A stretch of 64,000 nucleotides of DNA from Choristoneura fumiferana (lineage: Eukaryota; Arthropoda; Insecta; Lepidoptera; Tortricidae). The notes beneath the pieces are model-generated. The model was not told the DNA's origin. It saw nothing but the letters and a program-made list of their open reading frames with translations, and ran no database searches. Shown in pieces: positions 1 to 11,078 of the stretch. The stretch lies in the NCBI RefSeq assembly GCF_025370935.1, contig NC_133479.1, forward strand, positions 1,875,182 to 1,939,181, written 5' to 3'. Within the stretch, counting starts at the first letter, position 1. Each line of letters starts with the position of its first letter. The translations under genes were made by a program, and so were the position numbers.

Positions 1-964
1 CTACTTTTCTGTTCAAGGCTTTTCTAAGTATTTTATTGCAAATACCATTTTTTGAACTTGATAATTGTGACGCCAGTTTCTATGCTGGTTGTTCTTTAAT
101 AATATTTCGATTATTTTTTTTCAAGTTCCTAATGCTCGGTGTGAAAAGTTGTATGAGCCACTGTACAATCCTTCGCTACATTCTGGATTCAATGTACGCC
201 CTCGCCGTAAATACACCATTTTGCTCCCTTGTGACACAAATAACTATTGTTCTCCGATATAAAGGATGCACTGTGTAAATAAAATAATCCGGAATATTCG
301 GGCAAATTATTGAACAATTTTGTCCTGAGCATAATAGCTTTCCTTTTGAATCTTGTGTAAAATCTTGGAATTATGACTGTATTCGACTGTCTGATGTTCA
401 CGTGATCAAAGCTAGTAATTTATACATGTAATATCTCCCGGCGTTGCTCCCTTAGGTACATTCGTCACCGTGCAATCTAAAATCACAAGCCTGCGCTTGC
501 GCATACTAAATAAAAAAGTTATAATTGGAAGCAAATTCCAATTTAAACCTTAACATCGTTTGCCAAGGATCAAAATGAAGGAACATTAATATTTCAGTTA
601 TTCCTTTTTTATTTTGAACGCAGCATTTATCAATCCTACGCTAGAGTATTAAGTTGCATTTAATTTATTTTTATTTTGTGATTAATTACGTTTAAGAGGT
701 TTTGCACGGTTGGAAATTATTTAGTATTAAATTGTATGCTTGACAGATTTAGTAACTTAGTAAGTTCACGTATTTTTTTACCTAATTGAATGGTGGGTTC
801 ACATTTCATATTTTAAGATGTTTAGGATCTAAACTAAGGGACCTCATCTTATACATACAGTAAATTTCATTTTTATTTTTTTATTCATAATTTTTTAATT
901 TAGTTTGTTTTGTTAGTTTGAAAGCTATGAACAGTTAAGAGAATTTTAATTACCTTTATATTTA
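1..964. other. AT-rich sequence without a recognisable gene
   Basis: Stop codons are dense in all frames, and the few open frames are under 85 codons with no recognisable domain. I see no RNA gene and no familiar repeat. It is probably intron or intergenic DNA. Confidence 0.6.
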
Positions 965-1185
965 CCCGTGCGGTGTCGGGTTAGAATTACACCTCTCCAT
1001 TTCTTCCGTGGATATCGCAAGAGGCGACTGAGGATATAGGTTAAGGTATACCGTAGGCGACAGGCTAGCAACCTGACACTAATGTACCGTTTTTGTCAAA
1101 GTTAAGACATAAAATTTCTAAAAGACGCTCCGAAGCGGTAACGTTTCGTGTGCTCTGCCTACTCCATTTGGGAATACAGGCGTGA

Positions 1186-1234
<49 letters not shown>
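965..1234 (+). mobile_element. non-LTR retrotransposon 3' end with (GT)n tail
   Basis: The stretch contains the blocks AGAGGCGACTGAGGATATAG, CCGTAGGCGACAGGCTAGCA, CTCCGAAGCGGTAACGTTTC and CATTTGGGAATACAGGCGTG and then runs into a dinucleotide repeat. The same blocks in the same order occur at 13079-13272, and the last block again at 48368-48390, each time followed by (GT)n. Independent copies that all end in the same microsatellite fit a 5'-truncated LINE whose reverse transcription starts in a simple repeat. The exact clade is not determined. Confidence 0.7.
1191..1232. repeat. (GT)21 microsatellite
   Basis: Forty-two bases of perfect GT form the tail of the retroposon just upstream. Open frames across it (poly Cys-Val) are artefacts of the repeat. 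Confidence 0.97.
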
Positions 1235-1235
<1 letters not shown>

Positions 1236-1880
1236 GTTTTGCTTTGAAAAAGTTGCTTTCTGCCACGTTTCCTACGGCGCATTTGGCGAAATTGAATCAA
1301 TGTGAATGTCATGAAATGCAAAACCGAGGAACGTAGCACAACCCTTCTTGGCAATGCCGGTCTTTCCCAAAGCACTGTAGTATAAAAACTAGCCAAGTGC
1401 GAGCCGGATTCGCGCACGAAGGATTCCGTACCATTATCTATACAACATTAGACATTAGCCAAAAACGGCAAAAAAAACACGTTTGCTGTATGTGAGCCAC
1501 CCTTAAATATTTATTGTATTTTAATTTAACTATTTATTTTTAAAGTGTATATACAACTCAGTATTCTGTGAATATTTCAATCGGATACATGTTGTCGTTA
1601 TTAATATCAAACAAAAAACGGCAAAAAATATCAAGTTTGTTGTATGGGAGCCTCCTCAAATATTTATTTTAGTCAGTTTTTTGAATTTGTTGTTATAGCG
1701 GTAACAGAAATACATAGAAATATTACGGCTCAAGAGATAGAGCCCTGTGACAGACGGACGGACAGACAGACAGACAGCGGAGTCTCAGCAATAGGGTTCC
1801 GTTGGCACTTTGGGTATGGAACCCTAAAAAGTGACATGTGAAAGAGCCCTTTGCGGTCTTTTGATTTGATCTTGAAATAG
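1235..1880 (+). mobile_element. LINE 3'-end remnant split by a later insertion
   Basis: The left part (to about 1387) includes CTTCTTGGCAATG and GTCTTTCCCAAAGC, and the right part (from 1831) includes GTGACATGTGAAAGAGCCC. Together they match in order the unbroken fragment at 56255-56400, which has CTTCTTGGCAATG, GTCTTTCCGAAAGC and then GACGTGTAACAGTGCCC followed by AATAAATG. The middle is occupied by an unrelated repeat, so this is one remnant interrupted by another element. Confidence 0.65.
1388..1830 (+). mobile_element. repeat with GACAGACAG block, nested in a LINE remnant
   Basis: It begins with AAGTGCGAGCCGGATTCGCG, has an internal (GACA)n-like block near 1750-1775 and ends AGGGTTCCGTTGGCACTTTG followed by GGAACCCTAAAAA. 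A second, partial copy with the same internal and terminal blocks lies at 21970-22311. It is flanked on both sides by TAAAAA, a possible target duplication. It is non-coding and of unknown superfamily. Confidence 0.65.
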
Positions 1881-1946
1881 TATGTATGTATGTATGTATG
1901 TAAACTCTTTATTGTACAAAATAAGTAAACAAACACAGATGACAAA
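1879..1946 (-). mobile_element. retroposon 3' end, (GTAT)n tail
   Basis: Six GTAT units are followed by AAACTCTTTATTGTACAAAA. On the minus strand this is an AATAAAGAGTTT polyadenylation-like end with a tetranucleotide tail. The same junction occurs at 62265-62300. Confidence 0.6.
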
Positions 1947-2740
1947 CAATAATATGACAGTATGTATTTTTTTTTATTTAGCTTTTTGGGTGCCTTAACC
2001 TACCGCTGAAATATTTATCATTATTTATTTATTTATTTAATAAAACATTACACCATTATTACAGGACATCCAATGCGATAGCGTACCAACATAATTATTA
2101 TACAATTTAATACAAATAAGCTTAACTAAAAATTGACATAAAGGAATCTTCAATACTACTATAATATTACAATAACATAATACATAAAAAGTTACTTTAG
2201 TAAATTCGAACAACGAACATGAGAACAAGTCTAATAAGCCTCTTTCTCTTTCCACCGTCTCTTGCTTTCACCCACTTCTAGAGATCCGATTCGCATTCAG
2301 AAAAAAGCTTACATCAAAAAAAACTAAATTTGTTCAACTTTTTTTCCGACTGTACTTTTTATTAACTCTTCGTGCCCTGTCATTTACTTTACTTAAACTA
2401 AATTTCATGTGAATCTAGCTACGACAAGTTGGTGTTAAATTTGACTTTAATTTATTTTTAATTCAATATATTAACTAACACAGTGCACTTTCTTATTCTG
2501 TGCTAACACAACAAGGTAAATAGAAGCTTATAAAGCCATACGCCCTATTTCTTGTCAGCAGTAGAATAGACAGCTTTAATTAAACTCTCAGGATGTTTAA
2601 TTAACTTGTAATTGCTGTAATCTAGATGTTCTTCCATCAAGTTATCATGCAAGCGATTGATTTGAAGTGACAGCGGCAGAATGAGTTAACGCCTTAGTCC
2701 TGAAAATGAGAAGAATTAAAGCGTCTATGATCAGAGTGGA
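1947..2740. other. no gene seen
   Basis: AT-rich sequence. The (ATTT)n stretch near 2025-2045 next to AATAAAACAT could be another worn retroposon end on the minus strand. Nothing else is recognised. Confidence 0.5.
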
Positions 2741-2826
2741 GTGGAATCTCTATGTATATACTTGTGTTTTCTCTACTGTTTACTGTATTGGTGTGCAATA
2801 AAGAGTTATTGTATTGTATTGTATTG
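2741..2826 (+). mobile_element. retroposon 3' end, (ATTGT)n tail
   Basis: GTGTGCAATAAAGAGTTATT is followed by ATTGT pentamers. The block from CTATGTATATACTTGTGTT to AATAAAGAGT recurs at 27779-27859 and 43821-43890, and inverted at 7036-7110. The shared AATAAA plus pentamer tail marks a LINE-type 3' end. Confidence 0.7.
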
Positions 2827-2854
2827 TCAGAGTGACGGTTTCTTGACAGGGAGA

Positions 2855-2985
2855 TCGCTAGATGGCGTTGGTATCGACAGGTCCGTGATTGTGATTGGCT
2901 CGTTTAGTTATGACATCACAAACGGAACGCAAATGTCAAGTGGTTTAAATGGATCTCACGTCGCGATACCAGCGGCGCCATTTTT
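2855..2985. repeat. imperfect fold-back, MITE-like
   Basis: The left end has CTAGATGGCGTTGGTATCG and the right end has CGATACCAGCGGCGCCAT, which are imperfect inverted repeats. A related left end, CTAGATGGCGTTAGTATCG, occurs at 9650-9670. It is short and non-coding, and its superfamily is not determined. Confidence 0.45.
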
Positions 2986-3448
2986 TTTTAAATTATAATA
3001 AATGGCTTTACTCCAATTTTGCCAGCGTCAAAGTTGAAAGCCACAAATGATCTCAGTCGTTTTGTTTTTACAAAGTTCAGCGCTGTGCTGTCCAATGACC
3101 GGTAGGGTTAGTTCAAAGTACCATCAACAACAAAAAATTTGTTAACTTTATTAGACATATAACAGCGTCAACTTCTCACGGAAACTCATTGCTCAACAAG
3201 CATGTTAATTATACGTAAACATCAAGCAATTTTAACTGTTTAGATCTTAACTTGATGTGCTTGACTTGTTTCATAATAAATTGCAATGCTGTCAAACATG
3301 TCTGTCCGTTTACATGCATTTATGTCAAGCAACAGTTTCAGAGTGCTTTTTAATTAAATAAAAACTACCTTTATTAACTATAATGGGAATTCCTATAAAT
3401 TAGACCACATACCCTTTTGGCGCAGATCTTTTTTATGCAAAAATTAAT

Positions 3449-3522
3449 GGAGTCCACGATGGAATTCCCATGTGGAAGTAAAACCCCAAATGCCAATTCA
3501 AAGCCGCGGGTAAATTCTAGTT
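3449..3522 (+). mobile_element. Helitron-like 3' end fragment
   Basis: GGAATTCCCATGTGG leads to AAGCCGCGGGTAAATTCTAG, the GC-rich hairpin-like end with terminal CTAG shared by the Helitron-like copies in this window (for example 4141-4595 and 29802-29965). Confidence 0.5.
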
Positions 3523-3574
3523 CATAATATTAGTTCAATTCTTGTTCAGTTCTAGTTCAATCCTCGGTGTTCAT

Positions 3575-3676
3575 TGTGGCGTTCTAAGAGGGAGTTTTGT
3601 TCAGCAGTGAACGTCTTCCGGCTGTTTTTTTTTTTTTTATTTATTTGACTGTATGGCTAACGAGCAAGTGGGATTA
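3575..3676. mobile_element. RTE 3' scrap followed by retroposon poly(T) end
   Basis: GTTCAGCAGTGAACGTCTTC near 3600 matches the 3' end of the RTE remnants (compare GTCCAGCAGTGGACGTCTTT at 27102). It is followed by a T run and GACTGTATGGCTAACGAGCA, the reversed tail of the poly(A) retroposon family seen at 7297 and 29516. Confidence 0.5.
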
Positions 3677-4140
3677 TGATGAAATAATAATAATAATAGG
3701 ACGTGTGGTTGAATGTTTAGCTGCTATACATGCATGTATGATATATTATGTCATACACAACATTATCATAACCCAGCAAACGCGACCGTCGTAGTTAAAA
3801 TGACAACTCATTCGGCCCCGCCGCGGCTACGCGCGGTTTGAGCCACAGTTCGGAAAATTCAGTAGCTATACACTTAAACACATTACTAAAAGTTTTTCGA
3901 AAAGACTTAAATATGATATTTTTTAAACCCCAATGCAAATAGAATGTTATAAGTTTGACGTGTTTGTGTGTCTGTCTATGACATCATAAGTCCCAAACGG
4001 ATAGACCGATTACGAGTTTTTTGACACCTACCTACCTACCTCCAAATAATTTTTTTCTGAGTGAATTTTTTAAACAATATTCAAGGGTCAATTTTGTTGA
4101 GTATTGATTTAAGATGCGATTTTATTAAGTGATCCTTAGT
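3677..4140. other. no gene; repeat fragments
   Basis: It contains a CCGCCGCGGCTACGCGCGGT block near 3820. It also contains CCCAAACGGATAGACCGATT near 3993, a block that recurs in modified form near 12550 (AAACGGGTAGACCGATTTGA). There is no coding signal. Confidence 0.5.
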
Positions 4141-4595
4141 ACTTATATTATAAATGCGAAAGTTTGCGTGTGTGTGTGTGTGTCTGTGTGTGTTTGTTTG
4201 TTTGTTACTCCTTTACGCTAAAACGGCTGGACGCATTTGAATGAATGGTACGTAGATAGCTGGACGTCTGGAATAACACAAAGGCTACATTTTATCCCGA
4301 TAGTCCAGCTGGACGTCTGAAATAACACATAAGCTACTTTTTATCCCGATAGTCCAGCTGGACGTCTGGAATAACGCATAAGCTACTTTTTATCCAGGTA
4401 TTCCCACGGGATAGGGATAAAATCTTGAAATTTCAACACCTGGGTTTAGTCATGAAATTTTGTACAGTTGTTCTTAACACAACCTCAACGAAGACCGCGA
4501 TATAAATTTTGGGAATTCCCAGGGGAATTTCGTAAAATCCCGGAATTTAAACTGTAAATACCAGATCGAACATTATACCCGCGGGTAAACTCTAG
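4141..4595 (+). mobile_element. non-autonomous Helitron-like element (Lep1 type)
   Basis: It starts with TTATATTATAAATGCGAAAG, has the internal block TACTCCTTTACGCTAAAACG and ends GCGGGTAAACTCTAG. The window has more than ten relatives with this order: ATTATAAATGCGAAAGT, a GT-rich stretch, CTACTTTTTATCCCG, CCCACGGGAT, then a GC-rich hairpin and terminal CTAG. The CTAG end without target duplication fits Helitrons, and the arrangement resembles the lepidopteran Lep1 family. No Rep/helicase coding sequence is present. The middle carries a three-unit tandem repeat. Confidence 0.7.
4258..4404. repeat. three 49-bp tandem repeats inside a Helitron-like element
   Basis: The unit starting AGCTGGACGTCTGGAATAAC occurs at 4258, 4307 and 4356 with exactly 49 bp spacing. 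The units differ at only a few positions (for example CACAAAGG versus CACATAAG). Other relatives in the window carry a single unit. Confidence 0.93.
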
Positions 4596-4600
4596 TGACG

Positions 4601-4797
4601 ATATTACATTATGTGTATTCTATTTGTTAATCCTTCACGCTAAAACGACGACAGCACGGATTTGGATAATATTTGATATGTAGACAACTTACTGGACGTC
4701 TGGAATATTACATAGGCTACTTTTTGTCCCAATATTCCCACGGGATCGGAATAAAATCTCCAAATCTCAAACGTTAGACCTAGAATCAAGAAATTAA
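4601..4797 (+). mobile_element. second Helitron-like fragment
   Basis: TCCTTCACGCTAAAACGACG, ACGTCTGGAATATTACATAG and ATATTCCCACGGGATCGGAA follow the internal order of the neighbouring element. It lacks the 3' CTAG hairpin because a MITE replaces it. Confidence 0.6.
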
Positions 4798-4937
4798 GGG
4801 GCGATTTCACCACCTATTGATTAATTTTAGCTGACGGATAAATGTGATGCCGTCTCCGTCTATTCGAACAAAACAAACAGAGACGGCATCACTTTTATCC
4901 GTCAAATATTTAATCAATGGATGGTGAAACGGGGGGT
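4798..4937. mobile_element. fold-back MITE, about 60 bp arms
   Basis: The left arm has ATTTCACCACCTATTGATTA and GTGATGCCGTCTC. The right arm has GAGACGGCATCAC and TTAATCAATGGATGGTGAAA, so the arms pair over about 60 bp with a short loop near 4865-4875. It is non-coding. Its right arm creates the chance start codon of a small open frame at 4917. Confidence 0.8.
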
Positions 4938-4949
4938 CAATGTAATAAA

Positions 4950-5225
4950 AGTAATAAAAACTACGATCCAATTTTTGGGTTAGGCATAGCTAGAAAAATA
5001 TGCAAATTGAAGTGGCAATGGGCAGGCCACATCGCTCGAAGAACGGATGACCGTTGGGGGAGAAAAGTCCTCGAGTGGCAGGCCTCCCACCAGGTGGACT
5101 GACGACATCGTGAGAGTAGTGGGAAAACGGGGGGATGCAAGTGGCAAGTTGTCGTTCATTGTGGCGTTCGAAGGGGGAGGCCTTTGTTCAGCAGTGGACG
5201 TCATCCGGCTGACGATGAATGATGA
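4950..5225 (+). pseudogene. RTE-type reverse transcriptase C-terminal remnant
   Basis: Translation gives KLKWQWAGHIARRTDDRWG followed by KVLEW. After a frame change it gives RPPTRWTDDIVRV and then the GLCSAVDV tail. This is the C-terminal signature of lepidopteran RTE-clade endonuclease/reverse transcriptases, also seen here at 26846, 42902 and 59820. Frameshifts, a stop and the missing upstream domains make it non-functional. Confidence 0.8.
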
Positions 5226-5478
5226 GTGTGTGAAGCCGCAGGTAAAGTCTATCCCGCTAATATTATAAATGTGAAAGTTTGTAAGTCTGTTTGTTTGTTA
5301 CCTAATCACATCTAACCCGCTGAACTAATTTACTAGATGAAATTTTGGTATAATACATTATAGGTAGTTTGAGTCCCGGGGAAGGACTTAGGATAGTTTT
5401 TATCCCGGAAAATGGCTTAGTTCCCGCGGGACAGCGATAAACAAAGTCTACGCGGACGGAGTCGCGGGCAACATCTAG
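5226..5478 (+). mobile_element. Helitron-like element
   Basis: A 3' end of one copy (GTGAAGCCGCAGGTAAAGTC) abuts a fresh start (ATCCCGCTAATATTATAAAT). The latter runs through AGGATAGTTTTTATCCCGGA to TCGCGGGCAACATCTAG. A shorter sister of this subtype lies at 58085-58275. Confidence 0.65.
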
Positions 5479-7035
5479 TGATTGGATATTTTTGCCCATT
5501 TAGTATTTATGTTTGATAAGTCATTTCTGTCATTATGTGCACTGTGTTAAAGTAATTCATTTGGAGGGTTGGATATCATCTGCATGACGCGTAATCCCGC
5601 CGTCAGGGGAATGATAAAATTTTCATGTTCATGTGATGGTAATGATGTTTTATGCCATGATTGCAGACATTAGGATTTTTATGGCGTAAGTAAACAAGCC
5701 GGAATGTGCTGCGGAATTTGGCTACAGCATTAGAGGTAATGATTTTGCTGTTATACGATAGGTACAGATAGTTGAAATTGGTAATTCTGAGAGCGCATTT
5801 TTTCCGTCATGCGTGAAATACTAAAGCTATATCTAACTTAGTAAAAGTAGAACGTACATGTTCAACAGCTAATTGTCTGTATTGTATCATTATCCCAGCC
5901 TATATACGTGCCATAGTATTCCCCCATAGAGTTTGAATGGAAATAGCAACTTATGACGTCACTTGTTCGCACACTCAATCAACTAACTATTTATTTGTTT
6001 TAAAGCAACAAAAAATCTAATTTTGCAGTTAATCGAAAATTAATCTGGTTTTCAGGGCTAAAATAAAGCCGTTTTTTTTACTGGAGTCGTGTCTTCGAAT
6101 TATTTTTTAGTGGTGTCAACGTCCCTATTGACTAATGTCGTGATCGTGATACTTGTACAAAACATTTCACCTTTACTATTAATAGTTTTAGCTTTCAATG
6201 TTCAATATCAACGATTGTTTTTTTAGGACCTAAATTTTAGCAATTGGTTATACCTACTGGTATTTTTGCTATTCTACTTGGAAACGAATTTTCACAATTT
6301 AAATTCATATTTTCACAAATAGTCCTCGGATTAAAGTAGATGCGCAAAGAATAAGTATTAACGCTCTAAACATTTTCGTATTTTTTTTCATCACAGTCCC
6401 GCAAATCATACAACGGTTCGCTTTGATGTTTACCAAATTCCACGATTCACATTCAATGGTCGTCGCTCCCCTCCCTCATTACCGGCCGTCATTACCGTCA
6501 ATAATTCGCGAAATAACCGCCATTTTGAATCCGTGCAGTGAGGTGTTAATTCAAAGAGATGCATTTGTGGGAAAGATTTGAGACGGGATTTAGTGCGCAA
6601 CAGCGAGCTCACTGAGTAATTTATGTTTGGTTTTGGAATCTGGATTTGGACCTCTGCTCTGCTGCCTCAGACTGAAAATTGTGAAATTGTAAATATAAGA
6701 CAGCCTAACAGCGGGAGTCTTTAGAGGAAGCCTTTGTCGACAGACAATCTGTTTCACACAAACATCCAGTTGCCGATCATTCAAATACAAATAGAATTAA
6801 TTAAATCAATTTAGTTTTTATAGTAAGTAGGCATGTATTAATTGTAAGGAAAGAAACAGCAATAAAGGCTATTTTATTTTTTATTTATTTAACAGCGGGA
6901 CACGGTAAGTTGTTTTTTTGTAAAAGTAAATTTTGTTTTAGAAGTTACAAGCTGCTGCCCGCTACTTCAATTATCCCGCGAAAACTATGCAATTTTCGAG
7001 ATAAAAAGTGACCTTTGTGTTAAGTTATAAACTAC
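5479..7035. other. no gene seen
   Basis: There are only short open frames without domain features. CAGCAATAAAGGCTATTTTA near 6858 looks like a polyadenylation-type retroposon end. CCCGCTACTTCAATTATCCC near 6960 resembles worn Helitron-like sequence. The remainder is unrecognised. Confidence 0.5.
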
Positions 7036-7215
7036 ACTACAATACAATACAATAACTCTTTATTGCACACCAGTACAGTAAACAGTACAGAGAACACAAG
7101 TATATACCTACATAGAGATTTTCTAAGGTAAGCAATAGGCGGCCCTTATCGCTTCAGAGCGATCTCTTCCAGGCAACCTTTACAATGGACAGAAATAAGG
7201 AATACATTTTAGCAG
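7036..7215 (-). mobile_element. retroposon 3' end
   Basis: ACAATACAATACAATAACTC and TTTATTGCACACCAGTACAG are the reverse complement of the AATAAAGAGT plus ATTGT tail seen at 2741-2826. The body continues with CGCTTCAGAGCGATCTCTTC, and a comparable block lies near 62350. Confidence 0.65.
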
Positions 7216-7296
7216 GTGGTGCAATTTAAACTACCTATCTGACAAATATCATCAAAACCTGTCGAGCTGTTTTTGCATCAAATATCCAAACTTTTG

Positions 7297-7585
7297 CATT
7301 TTTTTTTAATTCAACTGGATGGTAAACGAGCATGTGGGTCTCCTGATGGTAAGAGATCACCACCGCCCATAAACATCTGCAACACCAAGGGTATTGCAGA
7401 TGCGTTGCCAACCTAGAGGTCTAAGATGGGATACCTCAAGTGCCAGTAATTGCACCGGCTGTCTTACTCTCCACGCCGAAACACAACAGAGCAACTGCTG
7501 CTTCACGGCAGGATTAGCGAGCAAGATGGTGGTAGCAATCCGGACGGACCTTGCACAAGGTCCTACCACCTGCAAAACAACCTGT
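7297..7585 (-). mobile_element. poly(A)-ended retroposon fragment
   Basis: A T-run is followed by AACTGGATGGTAAACGAGCA, GTAAGAGATCACCACCGCCC, ATACCTCAAGTGCCAGTAAT and CTTGCACAAGGTCCTACCAC. Read on the minus strand it ends in poly(A). Relatives lie at 23061, 25834, 29516, 39601, 45570, 46983 and 58627 in both orientations. Open frames across it, such as the 162-codon frame from 7394, are not host genes. Confidence 0.75.
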
Positions 7586-7874
7586 TTATACAAACTCCGT
7601 CTGCGAATAATTCATTTATCTTTCTATCCCGCGGGAACGATAATTTTCCAGGGAGTAATTTTTTTAGTGGGAGAGATTAAAAACAGACAAAAAGACAGCG
7701 GAGTTATTGTAAGGAAGCTCTGTAAGATTACTGGGGTGATTAACTTAATCTACGATTATGTTGAATTAGATATCTGGTTGGTCAAGGTTGAGCCGGTTAG
7801 AAATGCAATAACTTTCCTCTACCATAATATTAAATATCAAAGCATGCAAGCAACATACAACTACATTCCTCACC

Positions 7875-8190
7875 AAGATTAGTTCTACTAATAAATTGTA
7901 AAATGTGAATGTTTGTGTATTTTTATAACGTTTTCACGCTAAAATGGCCAGACGGATTTTGATGAAATTTAGTATGTAGACAGCTGGATGCTCAAAATAT
8001 CACATAGGCTACTTTTTATCTCAATATCCCCACGGGATCTACGTAAAATCCCCAAAACTTAAGCGTAAGCCTGGAGACAAACTTTGCACGAGTGTTCGTC
8101 ATATAACTTATGTAAATGAGGACTACGATGTAATTTTTGAGAATCCGTGAGAATTAAATAAATCCTTGAATTTTTACTTCCTGGTCTAAT
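7875..8190 (+). mobile_element. worn Helitron-like element
   Basis: AATGTGAATGTTTGTGTATT, TTTTCACGCTAAAATGGCCA, GTAGACAGCTGGATGCTCAA and CACATAGGCTACTTTTTATC follow the family order. No clear CTAG end remains. Confidence 0.55.
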
Positions 8191-10744
8191 AACTTAGGCG
8201 AGCCCAAAGATATCTGTTCCTTTATATGATATCCTTCCCCGTAATTTAAGCCGCCCAATTAATATTAATTTTTTACTAACCTTAGTGTACTCCTCATTCT
8301 CCCTTAAATATTGCATAAATTCCTGACTAAAAATAACATAAAACTTTAAAAGTATAATGAACTTAAATCTTTACCCTTATCGCCTCATTGTAGATCTCAT
8401 ACTTAGCTGATTCAATTGACAATAGCAATTATATTTTGAGACTGTAGTGGTAATTGTGGTTTTTGTATAGTTGCGGTGAAGGCATTTTGTTTGTGTTTGT
8501 TGTAGATTGAAACTGGCGGTATTACCGAACAACAAGACTAAAGACTTTTGGCCGTGTCTTGTCCAACCACGACATTGGCGGAATCATCGCATGGATCGAT
8601 GGGGCCATATTATCCCAAAAATTGAATTGAACTTAGGCGAGTGAAGCTGCGGGTTAAGGCTGATAACGGTAGACTTTAAAGTACCTTTTTCTATTATCGC
8701 CAATCGGGGTACGTACTTCCGTGTTTTCTTCTATACTCCGTTTAATTTAAGGTTTGAATTAACGGTCAAATTGTAGCACACGTTTCTCGGTATTTCGATC
8801 ACAAATGGACTAAAAATACCTACATATACATTTATTGGCGGTATTTATTATGTTTTTATTACAGAAGTTAACACAATTTTAAATAGTTTCGTTGTTTTAT
8901 TTAAACGTGTGCAAATTTTACCGTTTAGTTTCAAATGTTAAAATAAATGGAGTACAACCGCCAAGACTTAAAAAAAAGGAAGCCGGGGCACTACCAACCT
9001 TTTCTCGAACCGTCAACATTTGTTATAATTTCAAAGCATATACCTAATCATAAACGTTTGGTATAATTTCAAGGTTTATTTTTTTACAAAAATTATATTA
9101 AATGAGCGTTATAGCACAGAATAACTAATAGTAATACTAGTTTTAGCGACCAATATTGTATTTAAATATTTTTATACGCATCATTATGCACATTTCATTT
9201 CCATTACAAATGATTCAATTAGTTTCATTCCCAGGCATTTACAGAAGACTTGAAAGTAGCTATAATTATCATCACATCACCAGGCGTACTTATACATGCC
9301 TACTTGATAGAAGCATGCACTAGACATGGAAATGATCTCGCCCCCTAAATCACATTACACGATACCACCTGGGGGCGAACCCGGCTTGATTACGCAGATG
9401 ATTAATTATTTAAGCGCTAATTATTTGGGATCAAACCTTGATCAAACGCTTTGTCGGCGTAGAGGATTATAAGGGAGGTGTTATTTGCCTGATTGTTGGT
9501 GAAATTCAATGCTGTCTCTATCTAAGATGTAGAGAAACGTCTTGGTGTAAATAATTACTAAATTCGTGGAACATTCAACTGAGAAATCAACGGGCTACGG
9601 CTTTAAAAAACGGCGAAGTGTGAATGAGAGTTTTCTAACTGAAATTACGCTAGATGGCGTTAGTATCGTAAGGTTCGTTTACAATTGGCTAATTTTGTCG
9701 CAAACGTGACACAAAATGACAGAATTATCAACAGACCTCACAATATTAGAGATTTAGTTACCTATTCAAAATCAAAAAAATATTTTGCAAGTTGGCGTAT
9801 ATGGCTCTGTTATGTGTATTTTTTCAAAACCGCAATGATGGTTGAAGAAAGCACCTCATAACATTTGGCAGAAGACATTTTTGTACTTATTTAAAAATAG
9901 TCAATTGAGCTGGTCATTAAGTGACGTCACACTTCATACAAAATAAGGGAATCGCGTCTTGATGTCAATTGTCATTTTACTGATGGTACCCATTAAGCAC
10001 CATGTTACGCGGCGTTATAATTTTGAGACTTGATTCAATTTTATATTTTCTGTAATAAATCACAAGATTATCCCACCGTCATCCACAAAACCTAATAACT
10101 CAGAAACAACACAATCGCAATCAAAATAAAAATCGATTTATCCTCACTCGAACACATCTTATCCGAAGCCGTAAAATTAGGGATTTCCGCGATAATTCAC
10201 AATCGAATGAAACAGAATCGATTCGTACAGGCATCGATTGATCAAAGTCTGCCCGTTATCAAGGAGGATTATTCACCAGACACTCATCTTGATAAAGTGA
10301 AGGCTTGAGCGTAATGCCTATTTTATATTGGCGAGAACGCGATTTTGGTTTTATTAAAAATATTAATATCGTGGAAATAAAAATATACAATGGTTGTAGG
10401 CTTTAAAATAAATGATCGGCATTCTGAAGGCTTGTATATGTAGAAGAAAAGCGACGCTTTTGAATTGAAAAGAATACCCGGCGATTAAGATTGCACATCA
10501 GTCTTCGGAAAAAGACAATTGGCTGTTCACGACGATTTCCGAACACTGGCCACCGTCCATCAACAATTGTATTTATTAAGCGACAAATAAATACTGCACC
10601 TTTATGTACTTAATTAGTTTACGTCAAATTAATGACATGTAAACTTCGGATATCTATAGAGCTGTTGCAACTACTAGAAAAAGGATAGTTCCCTCTTTTT
10701 CCTAAAGATGCCGTCGTACAATTTAAAGTTTTGGGGGGTTTCAA
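8191..10744. other. no gene seen; one MITE-like block
   Basis: AT-rich with no long open frame. CGCTAGATGGCGTTAGTATC near 9649 is related to the fold-back at 2855-2985. Nothing else is recognised over 2.5 kb. Confidence 0.5.
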
Positions 10745-11078
10745 CAACTCTTCTTCTTCTCTTTTAAAATATGGCTTTTCTGTCCTAATTAATAGGACAA
10801 TTTCGCCAGTGTCAAGGTAAACTCTCTTTGAGAGGGACGTTGTAAGGTGATTGTAGTTTTTGCAACTTGATAGTAAAATTCCAGAAACCACGTGGAGACC
10901 ACTTGCGCATTAAAAAATGTTAGACACGAGAACAATATAGAACTTTGGGATCACTGTTCACTGTTAAGGTTAATCGCCGCATAAAACACTATCAAAATTA
11001 TACTTCAACTAGCCAAAGAAACAGAAATAGCAAAATTAGATATTGTCTACATCCGCCATCTTCGAATGCTACAAATCG
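10745..11078 (-). repeat. (GAA)n-tailed repeat family, copy 1
   Basis: It starts (on +) with TTCTTCTTCTC and runs through CTAATTAATAGGACAATTTC, AACTCTCTTTGAGAGGGACG and CACGTGGAGACCACTTGCGC to CATCCGCCATCTTCGAATGC. The same sequence in opposite orientation is at 16644-16977 and 33862-34195, with a partial copy at 57681-57837. All copies end in GAA repeats, which suggests a retroposed element with a trinucleotide tail. Confidence 0.75.

Noticed and set aside
4258..4404. regular 49-bp direct repeats considered as a CRISPR-like array
   Set aside because: The units are contiguous with no spacers and lie inside a eukaryotic Helitron-like element.
7394..7882. 162-codon open frame on +, one of the two longest in the window
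   Set aside because: Its first 190 bases lie inside a dispersed retroposon found in several orientations, and the rest has no recognisable domain. It is a chance frame.
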